From assembly GCF_025449335.1 (NCBI RefSeq), contig NZ_CP104884.1:186001-250000 (forward strand): DNA of 64,000 nucleotides, read 5' to 3'. Shown piece after piece: positions 1 through 9,121 of this stretch. The position numbers were made by a program, and so were the translations under genes. A model generated the notes under the pieces. The model searched no databases. It was not told where the DNA came from and saw only the letters and a list, made by a program, of their open reading frames with translations. The stretch is from Bartonella sp. HY328. GTDB taxonomy: Bacteria > Pseudomonadota > Alphaproteobacteria > Rhizobiales > Rhizobiaceae. Positions within the stretch are counted from its first letter, which is position 1, and every line of letters begins with the position of its first letter.

Positions 1-1727
1 TAACCGCCGCTCAGCGATATTTCTTCATTTATTGCAAATGTACCCTCTATTTCAAAGCCTTTCGAGGTTGCCGCGGCAGCATTGCGATAAACACGGGTAA
101 ATGGCGTTGTATAAATAACCGCTTGTTGGTTTTTCCAATCAATATAAAAGGTTGCGGCCGATAGGGTTAAACGTCCATCCAGCATGGTGGTTTTGGCACC
201 AATTTCATAGCTCATTGTGGTTTCAGGATCATAACTATTAGCGCGACCATCGGCTTCAATATAGGGGCTGATGCCACCAGCTTTATAGCCACGGCTTATT
301 TTTGCATAAGCAATATTGCCCGGTGAAAAATGCCAAGTCGCGCTTATCTCTGGTGAAAAATTGGTAAAGGAAACCTCGTCGGCGGCAAAACCTGGATTAC
401 CAAACATAAAAGTACCGCTTGGCGTTGAAATTTTAGATGTTGTATCTTTGCGGTCATAGGTTAAACGACCACCAGCTGATAATTCAAGCTTAGGCAAAAT
501 AAAATAGCCCACTTCACCAAAGGCCGAATAGGTATCATTTGTTTGTTCAAAAACATCGCGGCTTAACAGATTACGCGGTAAATAGGCAAAATCAAAAAAC
601 TGCGTGCCTTCAAATTTTTCATGCATATAAAATAAGCCACCCATCCAACGCAATCGCTCATTATCGTGTGACGTGAAACGGATTTCTTGGCTAAATTGGC
701 GTTGCTTTTCCACCTGCGCTTGGATAATTGATGGCGATGGGGTAAAATCACCATCAAGATATTGCGAAAAATTATGACCGCGCATGGCGGTGATTGAAGT
801 CAATTCAAAGGCATCAAAATCATGATCAATTCGGGCAGAAAATCCACCGGATTTAACATTATTTTCAGGGGTAAAATCATGGTCGGCTTTATGTCTGAAC
901 GCTAAGTCAAGCGGCGCATACCAAAGGCCACCATCACTTTTATCTTGCGAAAAATCACCAATAATTTTTATGCGTGTTGCATCGCTAATCTCTCCTGCAA
1001 CCACAATGCGACCAGTAAAGTAATCCACATCACTAACATGGTGATGATTATAATTATTGACGATATAGCCATCATTTAAGCTCCATGAGGCATCAACCCG
1101 CATAGCAAGACCAGTGCCTTTTATCGGTGTTTCAAATGCGGTTCTAACGCGTTTTTCATGATTGCTGGCATAGGTTAAATCAAGTTCTGCGCCTGGCTTA
1201 TCTCCCGGCAAACGGCTTAAAAGATTAACCGCGCCGCCAATAGTGTTTTTGCCATATAAAACCGATTGCGAGCCACGCACAATTTCCACCCGTTCCAAGC
1301 CATCTAACAAAGTGGGATAGCCTAAAGGGCGAGCGATAAAGACATCATCGATAAATAGGCCAATAGCGGGCGAGCGATCCACACCGCCTGATATGCCAAG
1401 AGAACCAACACCGCGTATGGTAAGTGGCCCACCTTGGCCGTTAAAATTGACATTTGGTGCATGGAATGCTGCATCTTCAAGATTGGAGACACGGCCCGTC
1501 ACCAATTGATCTTGCTGTATAACGCTTACCGACACTGGACTATCTTGAATTTTTTCTTCGCGTCGTCTTGCGGTAATAATAATTGGGTCTAAGACCGTAT
1601 TATTATTATCTTCTGCAATGGGCGTATCGGTTATTGGTTGCGCCGCCACGCTATCTATCAATAAAACGGCAGAAAGCGCTGCAATTAAACTATTTGACCA
1701 TAAAAATCTAAACCGGCTCTTAATCAT
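1..1727 (-). CDS. TonB-dependent outer-membrane receptor (3' end outside window)
   Basis: Translating the minus strand from the ATG at 1727 gives about 575 codons with no stop, running off the window edge, so the C-terminal part of the barrel is missing here. The N-terminus is a hydrophobic signal-peptide-like stretch. A TonB-box-like segment (PIIITARRREE) follows, then a plug domain with the usual glycine-rich elements (GKNTIGGAVNL). The remainder is aromatic-rich alternating sequence typical of a 22-strand barrel, including SRGYKAGG. The family imports ferric siderophores or other scarce nutrients across the outer membrane using TonB/ExbBD energy. Adjacent genes (an RhtX/FptX-like permease and AraC regulators) favour a siderophore. 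It has its own upstream region (1728-1880) with a candidate operator. The exact ligand cannot be read from the sequence. Confidence 0.93.
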   Translation of the reverse strand, partial: MIKSRFRFLWSNSLIAALSAVLLIDSVAAQPITDTPIAEDNNNTVLDPIIITARRREEKIQDSPVSVSVIQQDQLVTGRVSNLEDAAFHAPNVNFNGQGGPLTIRGVGSLGISGGVDRSPAIGLFIDDVFIARPLGYPTLLDGLERVEIVRGSQSVLYGKNTIGGAVNLLSRLPGDKPGAELDLTYASNHEKRVRTAFETPIKGTGLAMRVDASWSLNDGYIVNNYNHHHVSDVDYFTGRIVVAGEISDATRIKIIGDFSQDKSDGGLWYAPLDLAFRHKADHDFTPENNVKSGGFSARIDHDFDAFELTSITAMRGHNFSQYLDGDFTPSPSIIQAQVEKQRQFSQEIRFTSHDNERLRWMGGLFYMHEKFEGTQFFDFAYLPRNLLSRDVFEQTNDTYSAFGEVGYFILPKLELSAGGRLTYDRKDTTSKISTPSGTFMFGNPGFAADEVSFTNFSPEISATWHFSPGNIAYAKISRGYKAGGISPYIEADGRANSYDPETTMSYEIGAKTTMLDGRLTLSAATFYIDWKNQQAVIYTTPFTRVYRNAAAATSKGFEIEGTFAINEEISLSGG

Positions 1728-1784
1728 GATAAAACCCCTCAAGTTTAATATTTTTTAAAATAGTTTATTTTTGATAACAAGCAG

Positions 1785-1829
1785 GTGGACTTTCGGGATC
1801 GCGTCAAAGATTTTAGGGATCGCGTTAAA
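1785..1829 (-). promoter_or_regulatory. Tandem direct repeats, candidate AraC-type operator
   Basis: Two copies of a 14-base word (GGGATCGCGTCAAA at 1795-1808, GGGATCGCGTTAAA at 1816-1829) differ at one base. Their starts are 21 bp apart, two helical turns, as expected for an AraC-family dimer binding one DNA face. They lie about 70-100 bp upstream of the TonB receptor start at 1727. The left edge (GTGGACTTTCGGGAT, 1785-1799) is nearly repeated upstream of the MFS gene at 5701-5714. Function is inferred from position and spacing, with two AraC regulators nearby. Confidence 0.5.
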
Positions 1830-1880
1830 TTGAGCCAAATTGCACTTTGGCCCAATTTTTTTTAAGATAGCTTCAACAAT

Positions 1881-4163
1881 TTAAAACCGCACTGCAATGC
1901 CGGCGCCATAGGTTGCGCCACGGGCATAAGAAACACCAAAGATAGATTGACCATCGGCATTGGTGCCAAAATATTCTTTGATATTTAAATATTGCTTATT
2001 TAAAAGATTATCACCAAAGACATAAAATTCGCCTGATCCCCAATCTAAACCAAAGCGGGCAGACACGATATGGGCTGGATTAAGTTTGCCGGTATTTGTC
2101 GCATTGGTATAGCGAGTGCCTAAATAATTATAGCCAAGGCGCGCATTAAATTCCTTATTGGCAAAAAAGCCGTTTAGCCCAAGATCTTCGCCAAAAGCAT
2201 GATATTCAATAGCGGCTTTCCCCGACCATAATGGCACACTTGGCAACTTATTACCGCTGCGTATTCCTTCTTGTAAATCAGAAATTTGTTGAGAAACATT
2301 GCGCAATTTACTGGTTGTGTAAGCAACACCGCCGCTTAAAATAAAATATTTGCCAAGTAAATATTTACCATCAAGCTCAAAGCCCGCACTTTGCGCGTCA
2401 ATATTGACATTGTAGCCGCTTACATTTTGATAATCCCATACCATTATTTGTTCGTCATGCATATCGTTAAAAAATGCAGCTGCGGTTAATTCAAGGCGAT
2501 TTTCTAACAAAGCGGCGCGGCTACCTAGCTCATAAGTTATAATGTTAGATGAGCCATAGGGCTTACGAGCAACGCCTTGCCAATTTAACGCATTTTCTTG
2601 GCCAAAGCCGCCGCTTTTATAGCCGCGTGAAATGCTGGCATAGCTCATTATATCCTTTGTCCAATTATAGGATAAGGCAGCACGTCCAGTTAAAAACTTA
2701 TAATCTTCCTTGCCATGCTCTTCAAAATAGGGAATGGCACCATTTAAGCCATCACTAAAGAATTGACTATCGAATTTTTTGCTTTCATGGGTCGCGCGTC
2801 CACCAACCGATAATTTTAGTTTTTCAGCTATTGGATAGGTCATTTCACCGAAAATGGCTTGGCCAGTTGTGGTTGTATTATAAATACTCGTACCAGTGGC
2901 GCTTGGGCCATAATACCAATTTTCTTTGCTATTATCGCGCATTGCTTTATCTTGATAAAATACAAAACCCGTAAGCCAGCTTATATTTGCTTGCGGCATG
3001 GAGCTTAAGCGAAATTCTTGAGAAAAGCGTGTGTCACGCTTATCATAGCTACTAAAATTGGTCTTGGGATCAAGAAAATCTTGTGGTGATAAACCGCTAA
3101 TATCGGCAGCAAGCAAAGCATCGGGATAGTTATAAATATTGTAATTATTGACTTTTGAATAGCTGGTTTGTGCAGTAAAAGTTACCGTTTCAAAATCATG
3201 CTCAAACCGTGAATTTATTAAATAAATTTTGCTGTCATCCTTACCAAGATTTTGTGCGCCAAGTTTATGTGCAAAAGGATGATAGGCAATATAAGTGATG
3301 GGGGTAACTTTGCTATTTTCACCTTGAATACTAATTAACCAGCGGTTTTCCGCATTGGGGGTGAAAAGCAGCGAGCCGCGGCCAACAAAACTACTATCCT
3401 TGCCAAGTTTGTCGCCAACAAGATTATCAATAAAGCCATTTTCTCCATTTCGACGAATTGCGATGCGACCGGCTAAAATATCAGGAATAATCGTGCCATT
3501 CACCATGGTTTCAGCGCGATAAATGCCATCGCTACCAAATTCACCGCGAATAGTCGCGGCAAATTCGTGGCTTGGTTCTGCTGGAATTAAATTAATGGCA
3601 CCGCCGGAGGTGTTACGGCCAAATAGGGTGTTTTGCGGTCCTTTCATAACCTCAACCCGTGCTAAATCAAGATAGGAAGAAAAAGATGCGCCAATTGGTA
3701 GCGGTGCGCCGTCAACAAAGGTTAACACCGAGCTGTCATCGGGACTAAGCGGAGTTAAGATTGGGCCAACGCCGCGCATCACCACAAATGAATTAGACCG
3801 ATCGCCAAAAATACCAGCACTTGCTCCTGCAACATCACGCAATGCCGATGCGCCATCAATAATACGTTTTTCCTCTAAACTTTCGGCTGTTTCAACATGG
3901 ACTGATGCTGGTACGTCTTTTATATTTTCTTCACGCTTACGGGCGGTAATAATAATTGGTTCAAGGGTGGTACTTGCTTCATCTTGTCGTTGATTTTGGC
4001 TTTGCGCCCCATCTTGAATTTGTCCCCCATCTTGAGCTTTCGCCGATATAAGTGGCAGGGCAGGGGACACCAAACAACTTGCTAATAATAATCGTCCAGC
4101 CATTTTATAGGTTATAAGATTTTTCAAGGATAAAGACATCGTTAAAGACTTCGTTAAAGACAT
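1881..4163 (-). CDS. TonB-dependent siderophore-type receptor
   Basis: A complete 760-residue receptor. Residues 1-45 form a signal peptide after a short repetitive start (MSLTKSLTMSLS; an in-frame ATG at residue 9 is an alternative start). The TonB-box-like LEPIIITARKREE is near residue 70. The plug contains GRNTSGGAINL, and the barrel ends in AGIAVRF, with a C-terminal aromatic residue as outer-membrane assembly requires. It lies 16 bp downstream of the MFS permease on the same strand, so outer and inner membrane steps of one uptake route are probably co-transcribed. It resembles the neighbouring receptor in its N-terminal plug (both have ITAR[RK]REE followed by VSV/VHV), which suggests related ligands. 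Ligand identity is unknown. Confidence 0.95.
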   Translation of the reverse strand: MSLTKSLTMSLSLKNLITYKMAGRLLLASCLVSPALPLISAKAQDGGQIQDGAQSQNQRQDEASTTLEPIIITARKREENIKDVPASVHVETAESLEEKRIIDGASALRDVAGASAGIFGDRSNSFVVMRGVGPILTPLSPDDSSVLTFVDGAPLPIGASFSSYLDLARVEVMKGPQNTLFGRNTSGGAINLIPAEPSHEFAATIRGEFGSDGIYRAETMVNGTIIPDILAGRIAIRRNGENGFIDNLVGDKLGKDSSFVGRGSLLFTPNAENRWLISIQGENSKVTPITYIAYHPFAHKLGAQNLGKDDSKIYLINSRFEHDFETVTFTAQTSYSKVNNYNIYNYPDALLAADISGLSPQDFLDPKTNFSSYDKRDTRFSQEFRLSSMPQANISWLTGFVFYQDKAMRDNSKENWYYGPSATGTSIYNTTTTGQAIFGEMTYPIAEKLKLSVGGRATHESKKFDSQFFSDGLNGAIPYFEEHGKEDYKFLTGRAALSYNWTKDIMSYASISRGYKSGGFGQENALNWQGVARKPYGSSNIITYELGSRAALLENRLELTAAAFFNDMHDEQIMVWDYQNVSGYNVNIDAQSAGFELDGKYLLGKYFILSGGVAYTTSKLRNVSQQISDLQEGIRSGNKLPSVPLWSGKAAIEYHAFGEDLGLNGFFANKEFNARLGYNYLGTRYTNATNTGKLNPAHIVSARFGLDWGSGEFYVFGDNLLNKQYLNIKEYFGTNADGQSIFGVSYARGATYGAGIAVRF

Positions 4164-4179
4164 GGAAAACCTTTCATGA

Positions 4180-5604
4180 CTAAAGGGAACGGGTTAAACA
4201 AGAATAGAGGGCTGCGAGATTTTTGGCCGGATTAAGAAAAACCAGCACCATGGCAAAAAGGCTTAATAAAAAAGCCAACCCAAAAAATGCCGATAGGCCG
4301 ATAAAGGTAACAATGCTACCAGCCATTGATGCGGTTAATAGCGAAAGAGTAAGATCAATTGAAGCAAGCATAGACACACGGCTAGCGGCGGTATGGCTAT
4401 CGCCAATTTGCTGGCTTAACCACAGTGATAGCGCCTTTAAAGGGGCTATAAAGGCATAGCCAAGTGCCATATAAATAAGAGATATAAAAATAGCAAAAGG
4501 CGCATTTTGCCATTGATTGACACAGATTGCTGTTCCTAAAAATATGATTGCGGTGGCAAGGCTCATCCAACCGATAAGCTTTAAGCCATTATAGCGCAAT
4601 AAGATATGGCCGCTGATAAGGGCAGCACCAAGCCCCAAAGCATTGCTGCCAAATGCGCCAAAAAATCCAGCAAGGCCAGCAGAAACGCCAAAATCTACTT
4701 GCATAATTGGAAGATAGGCTGTGACTAAGCCTAAGCCCATTTTAGCAAAAAGCGCAATGAGGATAAAATGCCAAATGGCTTTATGGCGCAAAAAGGCTAA
4801 AAATGCCAAAAAAGACCGGGTTTCTCCGTGGCTTTTTGCGTCTTTAGGGTTATTCAGCTCTATTGTTAGAGCGCTTTTCGATCTGATTGGATCAGATCGG
4901 CGCTCTAAACCTTTGTTTACACCGCGTTTTTTGTCCGAAAACCGCTTCACACTTTTCGGAAAACGCTCTAATGCCGGCCTTGCTGGGATTACTAAAAATA
5001 AAAAGCCGGTTGCAAGCGCCGTGCAGATAATAATTGCGCTAAGAATGATAAACCAGCTTTGACCATTGGCGAAAAAGGCAATCAACCCTAAAATAATACC
5101 ACCAATGGTAAAGCCGATCACTTGCCAAATACTGGCATAGCGATAGCCTTGTTCATCTTCAGTAATGACTGCAAAGCCATCAAGTGCAATGGTGCCTGTG
5201 GCCAAAATGATAAAAAGCAAACTTGAAAGCACCATTAACAGCGCAAAATTAGCACTCGGATCAACCCATAAAAATGCCAATAAAGTAAATGTTGCAATGA
5301 GCGCAGTTAGCAAAATAATATGGCGATAAGCATTAGGTGCGCCTTTTGCATATCTATCAATAAGGGGTGCCCAAAAAACGCGCAAAGCATAGGGTAAATA
5401 AACCAGTGAAAGCAGACTTATAGATGCGGCAGAATATCCAGCTTCGCGCAGTAATGCTGGCAAAAGATAAAATATATAAGACATGGGAATGGCAGTAACA
5501 ATATAAAATGCGCCATAGCATAAATAGCGCAAACGTCGTTGCCCATAAGGCGCATTTGTAGGCGCATCTGTGGGCGCAATTGATTTTGCAATTGATTGAA
5601 ACAC
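4180..5604 (-). CDS. MFS permease, RhtX/FptX-like siderophore transporter, carrying an in-frame repeat
   Basis: A 474-residue protein with about twelve hydrophobic segments, resembling the RhtX/FptX inner-membrane siderophore permeases of the major facilitator superfamily. It would move a ferric siderophore from periplasm to cytoplasm without an ABC importer. The start is a GTG preceded by GGGGA. The central cytoplasmic loop, residues about 211-247, is encoded by a 107-bp palindromic repeat (4866-4972) whose relatives occur elsewhere as non-coding DNA. The loop residues it encodes are mostly Arg, Lys and Ser. The insertion keeps the reading frame, so the two halves of the transporter remain joined. 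The gene is followed at 16 bp by the receptor gene. Substrate is inferred from context; another small metabolite is possible. Confidence 0.85.
   Translation of the reverse strand: MFQSIAKSIAPTDAPTNAPYGQRRLRYLCYGAFYIVTAIPMSYIFYLLPALLREAGYSAASISLLSLVYLPYALRVFWAPLIDRYAKGAPNAYRHIILLTALIATFTLLAFLWVDPSANFALLMVLSSLLFIILATGTIALDGFAVITEDEQGYRYASIWQVIGFTIGGIILGLIAFFANGQSWFIILSAIIICTALATGFLFLVIPARPALERFPKSVKRFSDKKRGVNKGLERRSDPIRSKSALTIELNNPKDAKSHGETRSFLAFLAFLRHKAIWHFILIALFAKMGLGLVTAYLPIMQVDFGVSAGLAGFFGAFGSNALGLGAALISGHILLRYNGLKLIGWMSLATAIIFLGTAICVNQWQNAPFAIFISLIYMALGYAFIAPLKALSLWLSQQIGDSHTAASRVSMLASIDLTLSLLTASMAGSIVTFIGLSAFFGLAFLLSLFAMVLVFLNPAKNLAALYSCLTRSL
4866..4972 (+). repeat. Palindromic mosaic repeat, copy A (inside a coding gene)
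   Basis: Two palindromic modules. The first, 4866-4908, has arms TTAGAGCGC and GCGCTCTAA enclosing CGATCTGAT/ATCAGATCG. The second, about 4935-4959, is CCGAAAAC...ACTTTTCGG, and a terminal CGCTCTAAT closes the element against its first arm. The same order of modules is found at 49962-50066, and inverted and decayed at 57571-57672. The CCGAAAACCGCTTCACACTTTTCGG-like core resembles dispersed elements of rhizobial genomes (recalled, not searched). This copy lies wholly within the MFS gene and is translated. Confidence 0.9.
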
Positions 5605-5700
5605 GATAATCCCCGTCCTCCAAAGGATGAAACCGCTTGCGATTTTTTAATATCTTTGTTGAGTAACATCTTTACTTCAATGGATATAGAAAGTCGGCTT

Positions 5701-5714
5701 GTGGATTTCGGGAT
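5701..5714 (-). promoter_or_regulatory. Motif shared with the TonB receptor operator region
   Basis: GTGGATTTCGGGAT lies about 100 bp upstream of the MFS start. It matches GTGGACTTTCGGGAT at 1785-1799 apart from one inserted base. A second half-site is not obvious here. It may be a common binding site for one of the two adjacent AraC regulators. Confidence 0.35.
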
Positions 5715-5784
5715 AATTCTTGTGTTATTCGATCAACCTTATATTTAGGCAGTCTCATGCTTATGGATTTTTAAGATGATAGCT

Positions 5785-6753
5785 CTATTTAAATCGATCA
5801 ACTGTTGGTGCATGGCCAAAATGATTGCGATAGGCATTGGTAAAATTTGCTGGATCAGAAAAGCCACATTGATAGGCAATTTCTGCAATATGCAATTGGT
5901 TTAAACGCACTTGCATACGGGCCATTTCCAATAATTTGCCGCGCAAATAAGTGGTAATAGATACACCAAAGGTTGATTTAAAAGCCCGCCTTAATGTGCT
6001 TTCATTGGTGGCAAATCGGCTCGCAATATCGCCAATTAAGTGCCGTTGATTAAGATGCTCATCAAGATAGGATTTAACCTCATAAGCAAGTTCATGATGG
6101 CGGCGGTTAAAATTGCTTTTTATTGGCTGGGCACTTAGAGCTGTAATACATTCTGCAATGAGGGCAAGTGCAAGTCCTGTGACCTCTATTTGCGTAACAT
6201 AGCCATTTAAAGGTGAGGCATAAATTTGCTCAAGAATTGTTTGCATGGTTTTGGTTAGCGGCAAATTGCTCAAGCATGGCGCATTGCCAGCAATGAGTTT
6301 AAGCAATTCATCGGGTATAGGTTCATCCTTGGCTATTTGCTCAAAGAAATCCGCATTAATATAAAATGAAGTCATTTTAACATGCTGACCAATTTCCTGT
6401 CTTTCATGATGCTGACATATTTTACCGCAACCACATAGGGTAAGCTCATTGGTATTGTCCATGATTATCGGCTGGTCTTCGGCATAGCTGACCCAATTGC
6501 CCTTAATGGTTTGGCCGATAAATAAACCTGGCTTAAGATCCATTGCTGCTTGGAAAGGTTTTGTTGTGGTAAGGTCGCAATCAAAATATTGGATATTAGG
6601 AGTTAGTAACTTGCCGCGATAACGTCCCTCAAAATCACCACTATTTGAAAAATCAACTGATGGATCGCAGTTTTCGTGGCGAGCGACAATGTCATCCACC
6701 ATTATAATACTATCGCAATTTGGTAGATCAATATCTTTGTATGGGGTGTCCAT
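5785..6753 (-). CDS. AraC-family transcriptional regulator (PchR-like)
   Basis: A DNA-binding regulator of about 322 residues. The C-terminal 100 residues carry the AraC double helix-turn-helix: first helix pair around FATNESTLRRAFKSTFG, then IAEIAYQCGFSDPANFTNAYRNHFG. The N-terminal two thirds is an unassigned sensing domain. It contains a Cys cluster (LCGCGKICQHH) that could bind metal, though this is not a known motif I can name. The upstream TTG at 6774 is possible; the ATG at 6753 is preferred. Its place beside a siderophore-type permease and receptors suggests that it activates them when the ligand is present, as PchR does for pyochelin uptake. Effector and targets are inferred. Confidence 0.85.
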   Translation of the reverse strand: MDTPYKDIDLPNCDSIIMVDDIVARHENCDPSVDFSNSGDFEGRYRGKLLTPNIQYFDCDLTTTKPFQAAMDLKPGLFIGQTIKGNWVSYAEDQPIIMDNTNELTLCGCGKICQHHERQEIGQHVKMTSFYINADFFEQIAKDEPIPDELLKLIAGNAPCLSNLPLTKTMQTILEQIYASPLNGYVTQIEVTGLALALIAECITALSAQPIKSNFNRRHHELAYEVKSYLDEHLNQRHLIGDIASRFATNESTLRRAFKSTFGVSITTYLRGKLLEMARMQVRLNQLHIAEIAYQCGFSDPANFTNAYRNHFGHAPTVDRFK

Positions 6754-6837
6754 TTTTCTTTGTCTTTCTATCAAAGATATTTTTAGTCAAATTTGAAACC
6801 ACGTCCTGACTCTAGATTAACGCGGTTATCTCAGCCA

Positions 6838-7665
6838 TCAAGACCGATTAATTTGCGATGGTGAAAAGCCAAATTTTTTGCGAAATTCGGTGGTAAAATG
6901 GGCAGGATTATATCCCATATCATGGGCAACGCGTGAAATAGAGGTTTCGCCTGCCTCTAAAAGTTGACGCGCTTCTTCTAAACGGCGCGCTTTAACATAG
7001 CTATAAACTGGCATGCCAAAAATATCATTAAATCCCGCACCAAGTTTGCGGGTATTGGTGCCAACCATACGCGCTAACTCCATAACCGTTGGTGGATTGG
7101 CAAGATCTGCCAATAAAATTGCTTTGGCAGCATGAAAACATTCAATATCGCGCAACGACCATTTGGTTTGCTTATCCATATTATCACCAGCTTCAGGTAA
7201 TAAATAAGCCATTAATTCAAGCGCCTTGCCTGTCATATAAAGCTGGCGCGATTGCCCTTTAAGGGGGCAAAGCAATATTTGGCTCGAAATTGTATTGACT
7301 ATATGGGAAGCAGTATGTTGCATTTTGCCAACCGCATTCATTATACTGGAAACGGTTTTTTCACCAAATTGTACTTGTGCTTTTAAAGGGTCAAGGTGCA
7401 AAAATACCGCACTTAAAGCACCATCAGCTAGCGAGCGATGACAACTTTCTGAAGGTTCTTCGCTTTTAAATATGGTCATTTGGCCTTTTTGCCAAATATG
7501 ATTGCCAAATTCAGTGTGGTCAACTTCAACCAATCCTTCAACCACGACCCCCAGCCAAATACCTTCATCCATAAGCGAGCGCCATTTATAGTCGCGCTTG
7601 ACATTCATTGTGTCAAACATGATCGTTAATCCGGCAGTTTCGATAATTTCCATGCCGCTACCCAT
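6838..7665 (-). CDS. AraC-family transcriptional regulator (PchR-like)
   Basis: A 275-residue protein. Its C-terminus has the AraC double helix-turn-helix (VMELARMVGTNTRKLGAGFNDIFG and ISRVAHDMGYNPAHFTTEFRKKFG). The KLxxGFxxxFGxxVYxYxxxxRLEEAxxLL pattern is characteristic of the PchR branch that controls siderophore uptake. The N-terminal domain looks like a small-ligand beta-barrel module. It is one of two AraC regulators in tandem and is oriented towards the uptake genes. The 84-bp gap before the next regulator means co-transcription is possible. A second in-frame ATG at 7653 could be the start; no clear ribosome-binding site decides. Confidence 0.88.
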   Translation of the reverse strand: MGSGMEIIETAGLTIMFDTMNVKRDYKWRSLMDEGIWLGVVVEGLVEVDHTEFGNHIWQKGQMTIFKSEEPSESCHRSLADGALSAVFLHLDPLKAQVQFGEKTVSSIMNAVGKMQHTASHIVNTISSQILLCPLKGQSRQLYMTGKALELMAYLLPEAGDNMDKQTKWSLRDIECFHAAKAILLADLANPPTVMELARMVGTNTRKLGAGFNDIFGMPVYSYVKARRLEEARQLLEAGETSISRVAHDMGYNPAHFTTEFRKKFGFSPSQINRS

Positions 7666-8117
7666 TGATGATTTTAATAATATACCTGATTATTTTTTTC
7701 AAGTTTTATACTCAATCATTGATAAAATCAACCGCGCGACAAAATTCAGTCAAAGCAACATTAAAATCATAGCTAAAACTATTAGAATAGTTCAAGGCTG
7801 GATTTATTCTTTTTAATAATATTAAGGTTTTCACTTATTGGTATAATTCAGACTTTACCTGATTGGGTAAGTTTATTAAATTTAAATATTAGCAGTTAAT
7901 TGAATATATATTTACACCAATGGTCACTTATAGCCTATTTGTTAAAAAGATATTTGTAGGCTTTGTAGTATTTTAAAATTTTATTTTAATATACCATTTA
8001 AATTTGGGTAAATTTTCTTCGTTATTCCTGTTAGGCTCAATTAAATTGTCTGCTAATTATAGTCTATATTGCTAAAACTAGATAATATTTATGGCAATGC
8101 TTCATGGGGAGGTTGAA
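7666..8117. other. Intergenic, divergent promoter region
   Basis: About 450 bp of very AT-rich DNA between the divergent araC-like and aldolase genes. It must hold both promoters. I see no RNA gene, convincing palindrome or ORF in it. GGGGAGG at 8107-8113 is the aldolase ribosome-binding site. Confidence 0.6.
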
Positions 8118-9071
8118 ATGTCAGCAAAGAAAGATAAGATTACAGGGTCATTTGTTGCGCTTGTTACACCATTTGACGCTGATGGCGAGGTGGATTTCGG
8201 CGCATTTCGTGATTTGTTGGAATTTCAACGTAGCAATGGCACCAAGGCTATCTTGGTTATGGGATCAACCGGTGAAGTTTCAATGCTTTCACCAGCAGAA
8301 CGTAAACGCATTATTGTTGAAGTTGCTAAAATGAAAACGGCAGATATGCCAATTTTCTTTGGCTGTACTGGCAATAACACCGCAACAACTATTGAATATG
8401 TTCAATATGCCCGTGACAATGGTGCTGATGGTGCAATTATCGCAGCGCCAGCCTATATTTGTGCGTCAGAAGCCGATATTGAACGCTATTTTTTAGAAGT
8501 GGCTGATGCAAGCGACTTACCATTAGGTATTTATAATAATCCGCCGCGGGTAAAAAGTGACTTGCATTGGGATAGTCTGTTGCGATTGTTTAAGCATCCA
8601 AATTACGTAATTCATAAGGAATCCACTGGACGTGTTGGGCAGGTGGCGCAAATCCTTGCTGCCAATCCCGATGTCTCGGTCATGTGTTGTGATAGCCCTA
8701 ACCTTGGGCTTGTGGTTCCAACTATGAGCCTTGGCGGTCATGGTACTGCTAATATGGGTGGTAATATTGCGCCAGCTGAAGTAGCAGCCATGTCTAAGCC
8801 TTGGCAAGATGGGCAAGATGCTAAAAACTTTAAAGATGTCTATCTTCGTCTTTTGCCGATATTGCATTATAATTATTCAGCTATCAATCCAGTTGCGGTT
8901 AAATCCTTGATGAAAATTGTTGGTTTGCCCGTTGGTGAATTACGCCGACCATTGACAGGTCTTGAAGGGGAAGCGCTGATGCGTGGTATTCGTGCGGTGC
9001 AGGAACTTGAATTGGATAAGCGTTATGGTTGGAAAATCGATAGTTCTGCTATCGCCGGCCTTGCTGGATAA
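8118..9071 (+). CDS. DHDPS/N-acetylneuraminate lyase family class I aldolase
   Basis: A 317-residue TIM-barrel aldolase of the dihydrodipicolinate synthase/NAL superfamily. Visible landmarks are the GSTGE pyruvate-carboxylate loop near residue 49, the catalytic Tyr in YNNPP (about residue 139) and the Schiff-base Lys in HKEST (about residue 167). The ATG at 8118 is chosen because GGGGAGG sits 5 bases upstream; an upstream in-frame ATG at 8091 lacks such a site. It precedes a TTT-type transporter cluster, and paralogs in that setting usually act on imported hydroxy- or keto-acids rather than in lysine synthesis. The actual substrate is not readable from the sequence, and housekeeping DapA cannot be fully excluded. 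Confidence 0.88.
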   Translation: MSAKKDKITGSFVALVTPFDADGEVDFGAFRDLLEFQRSNGTKAILVMGSTGEVSMLSPAERKRIIVEVAKMKTADMPIFFGCTGNNTATTIEYVQYARDNGADGAIIAAPAYICASEADIERYFLEVADASDLPLGIYNNPPRVKSDLHWDSLLRLFKHPNYVIHKESTGRVGQVAQILAANPDVSVMCCDSPNLGLVVPTMSLGGHGTANMGGNIAPAEVAAMSKPWQDGQDAKNFKDVYLRLLPILHYNYSAINPVAVKSLMKIVGLPVGELRRPLTGLEGEALMRGIRAVQELELDKRYGWKIDSSAIAGLAG

Positions 9072-9121
9072 GTTTACCGCCATTTTTACAGCAACATATT
9101 CTTACCCGCAGGCTTGTTAAA

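Noticed and set aside
5357..5669. Two extra ORFs overlapping the 5' end of the MFS gene
   Set aside because: They are other-frame readings of the MFS coding sequence and its leader; their composition is not protein-like.
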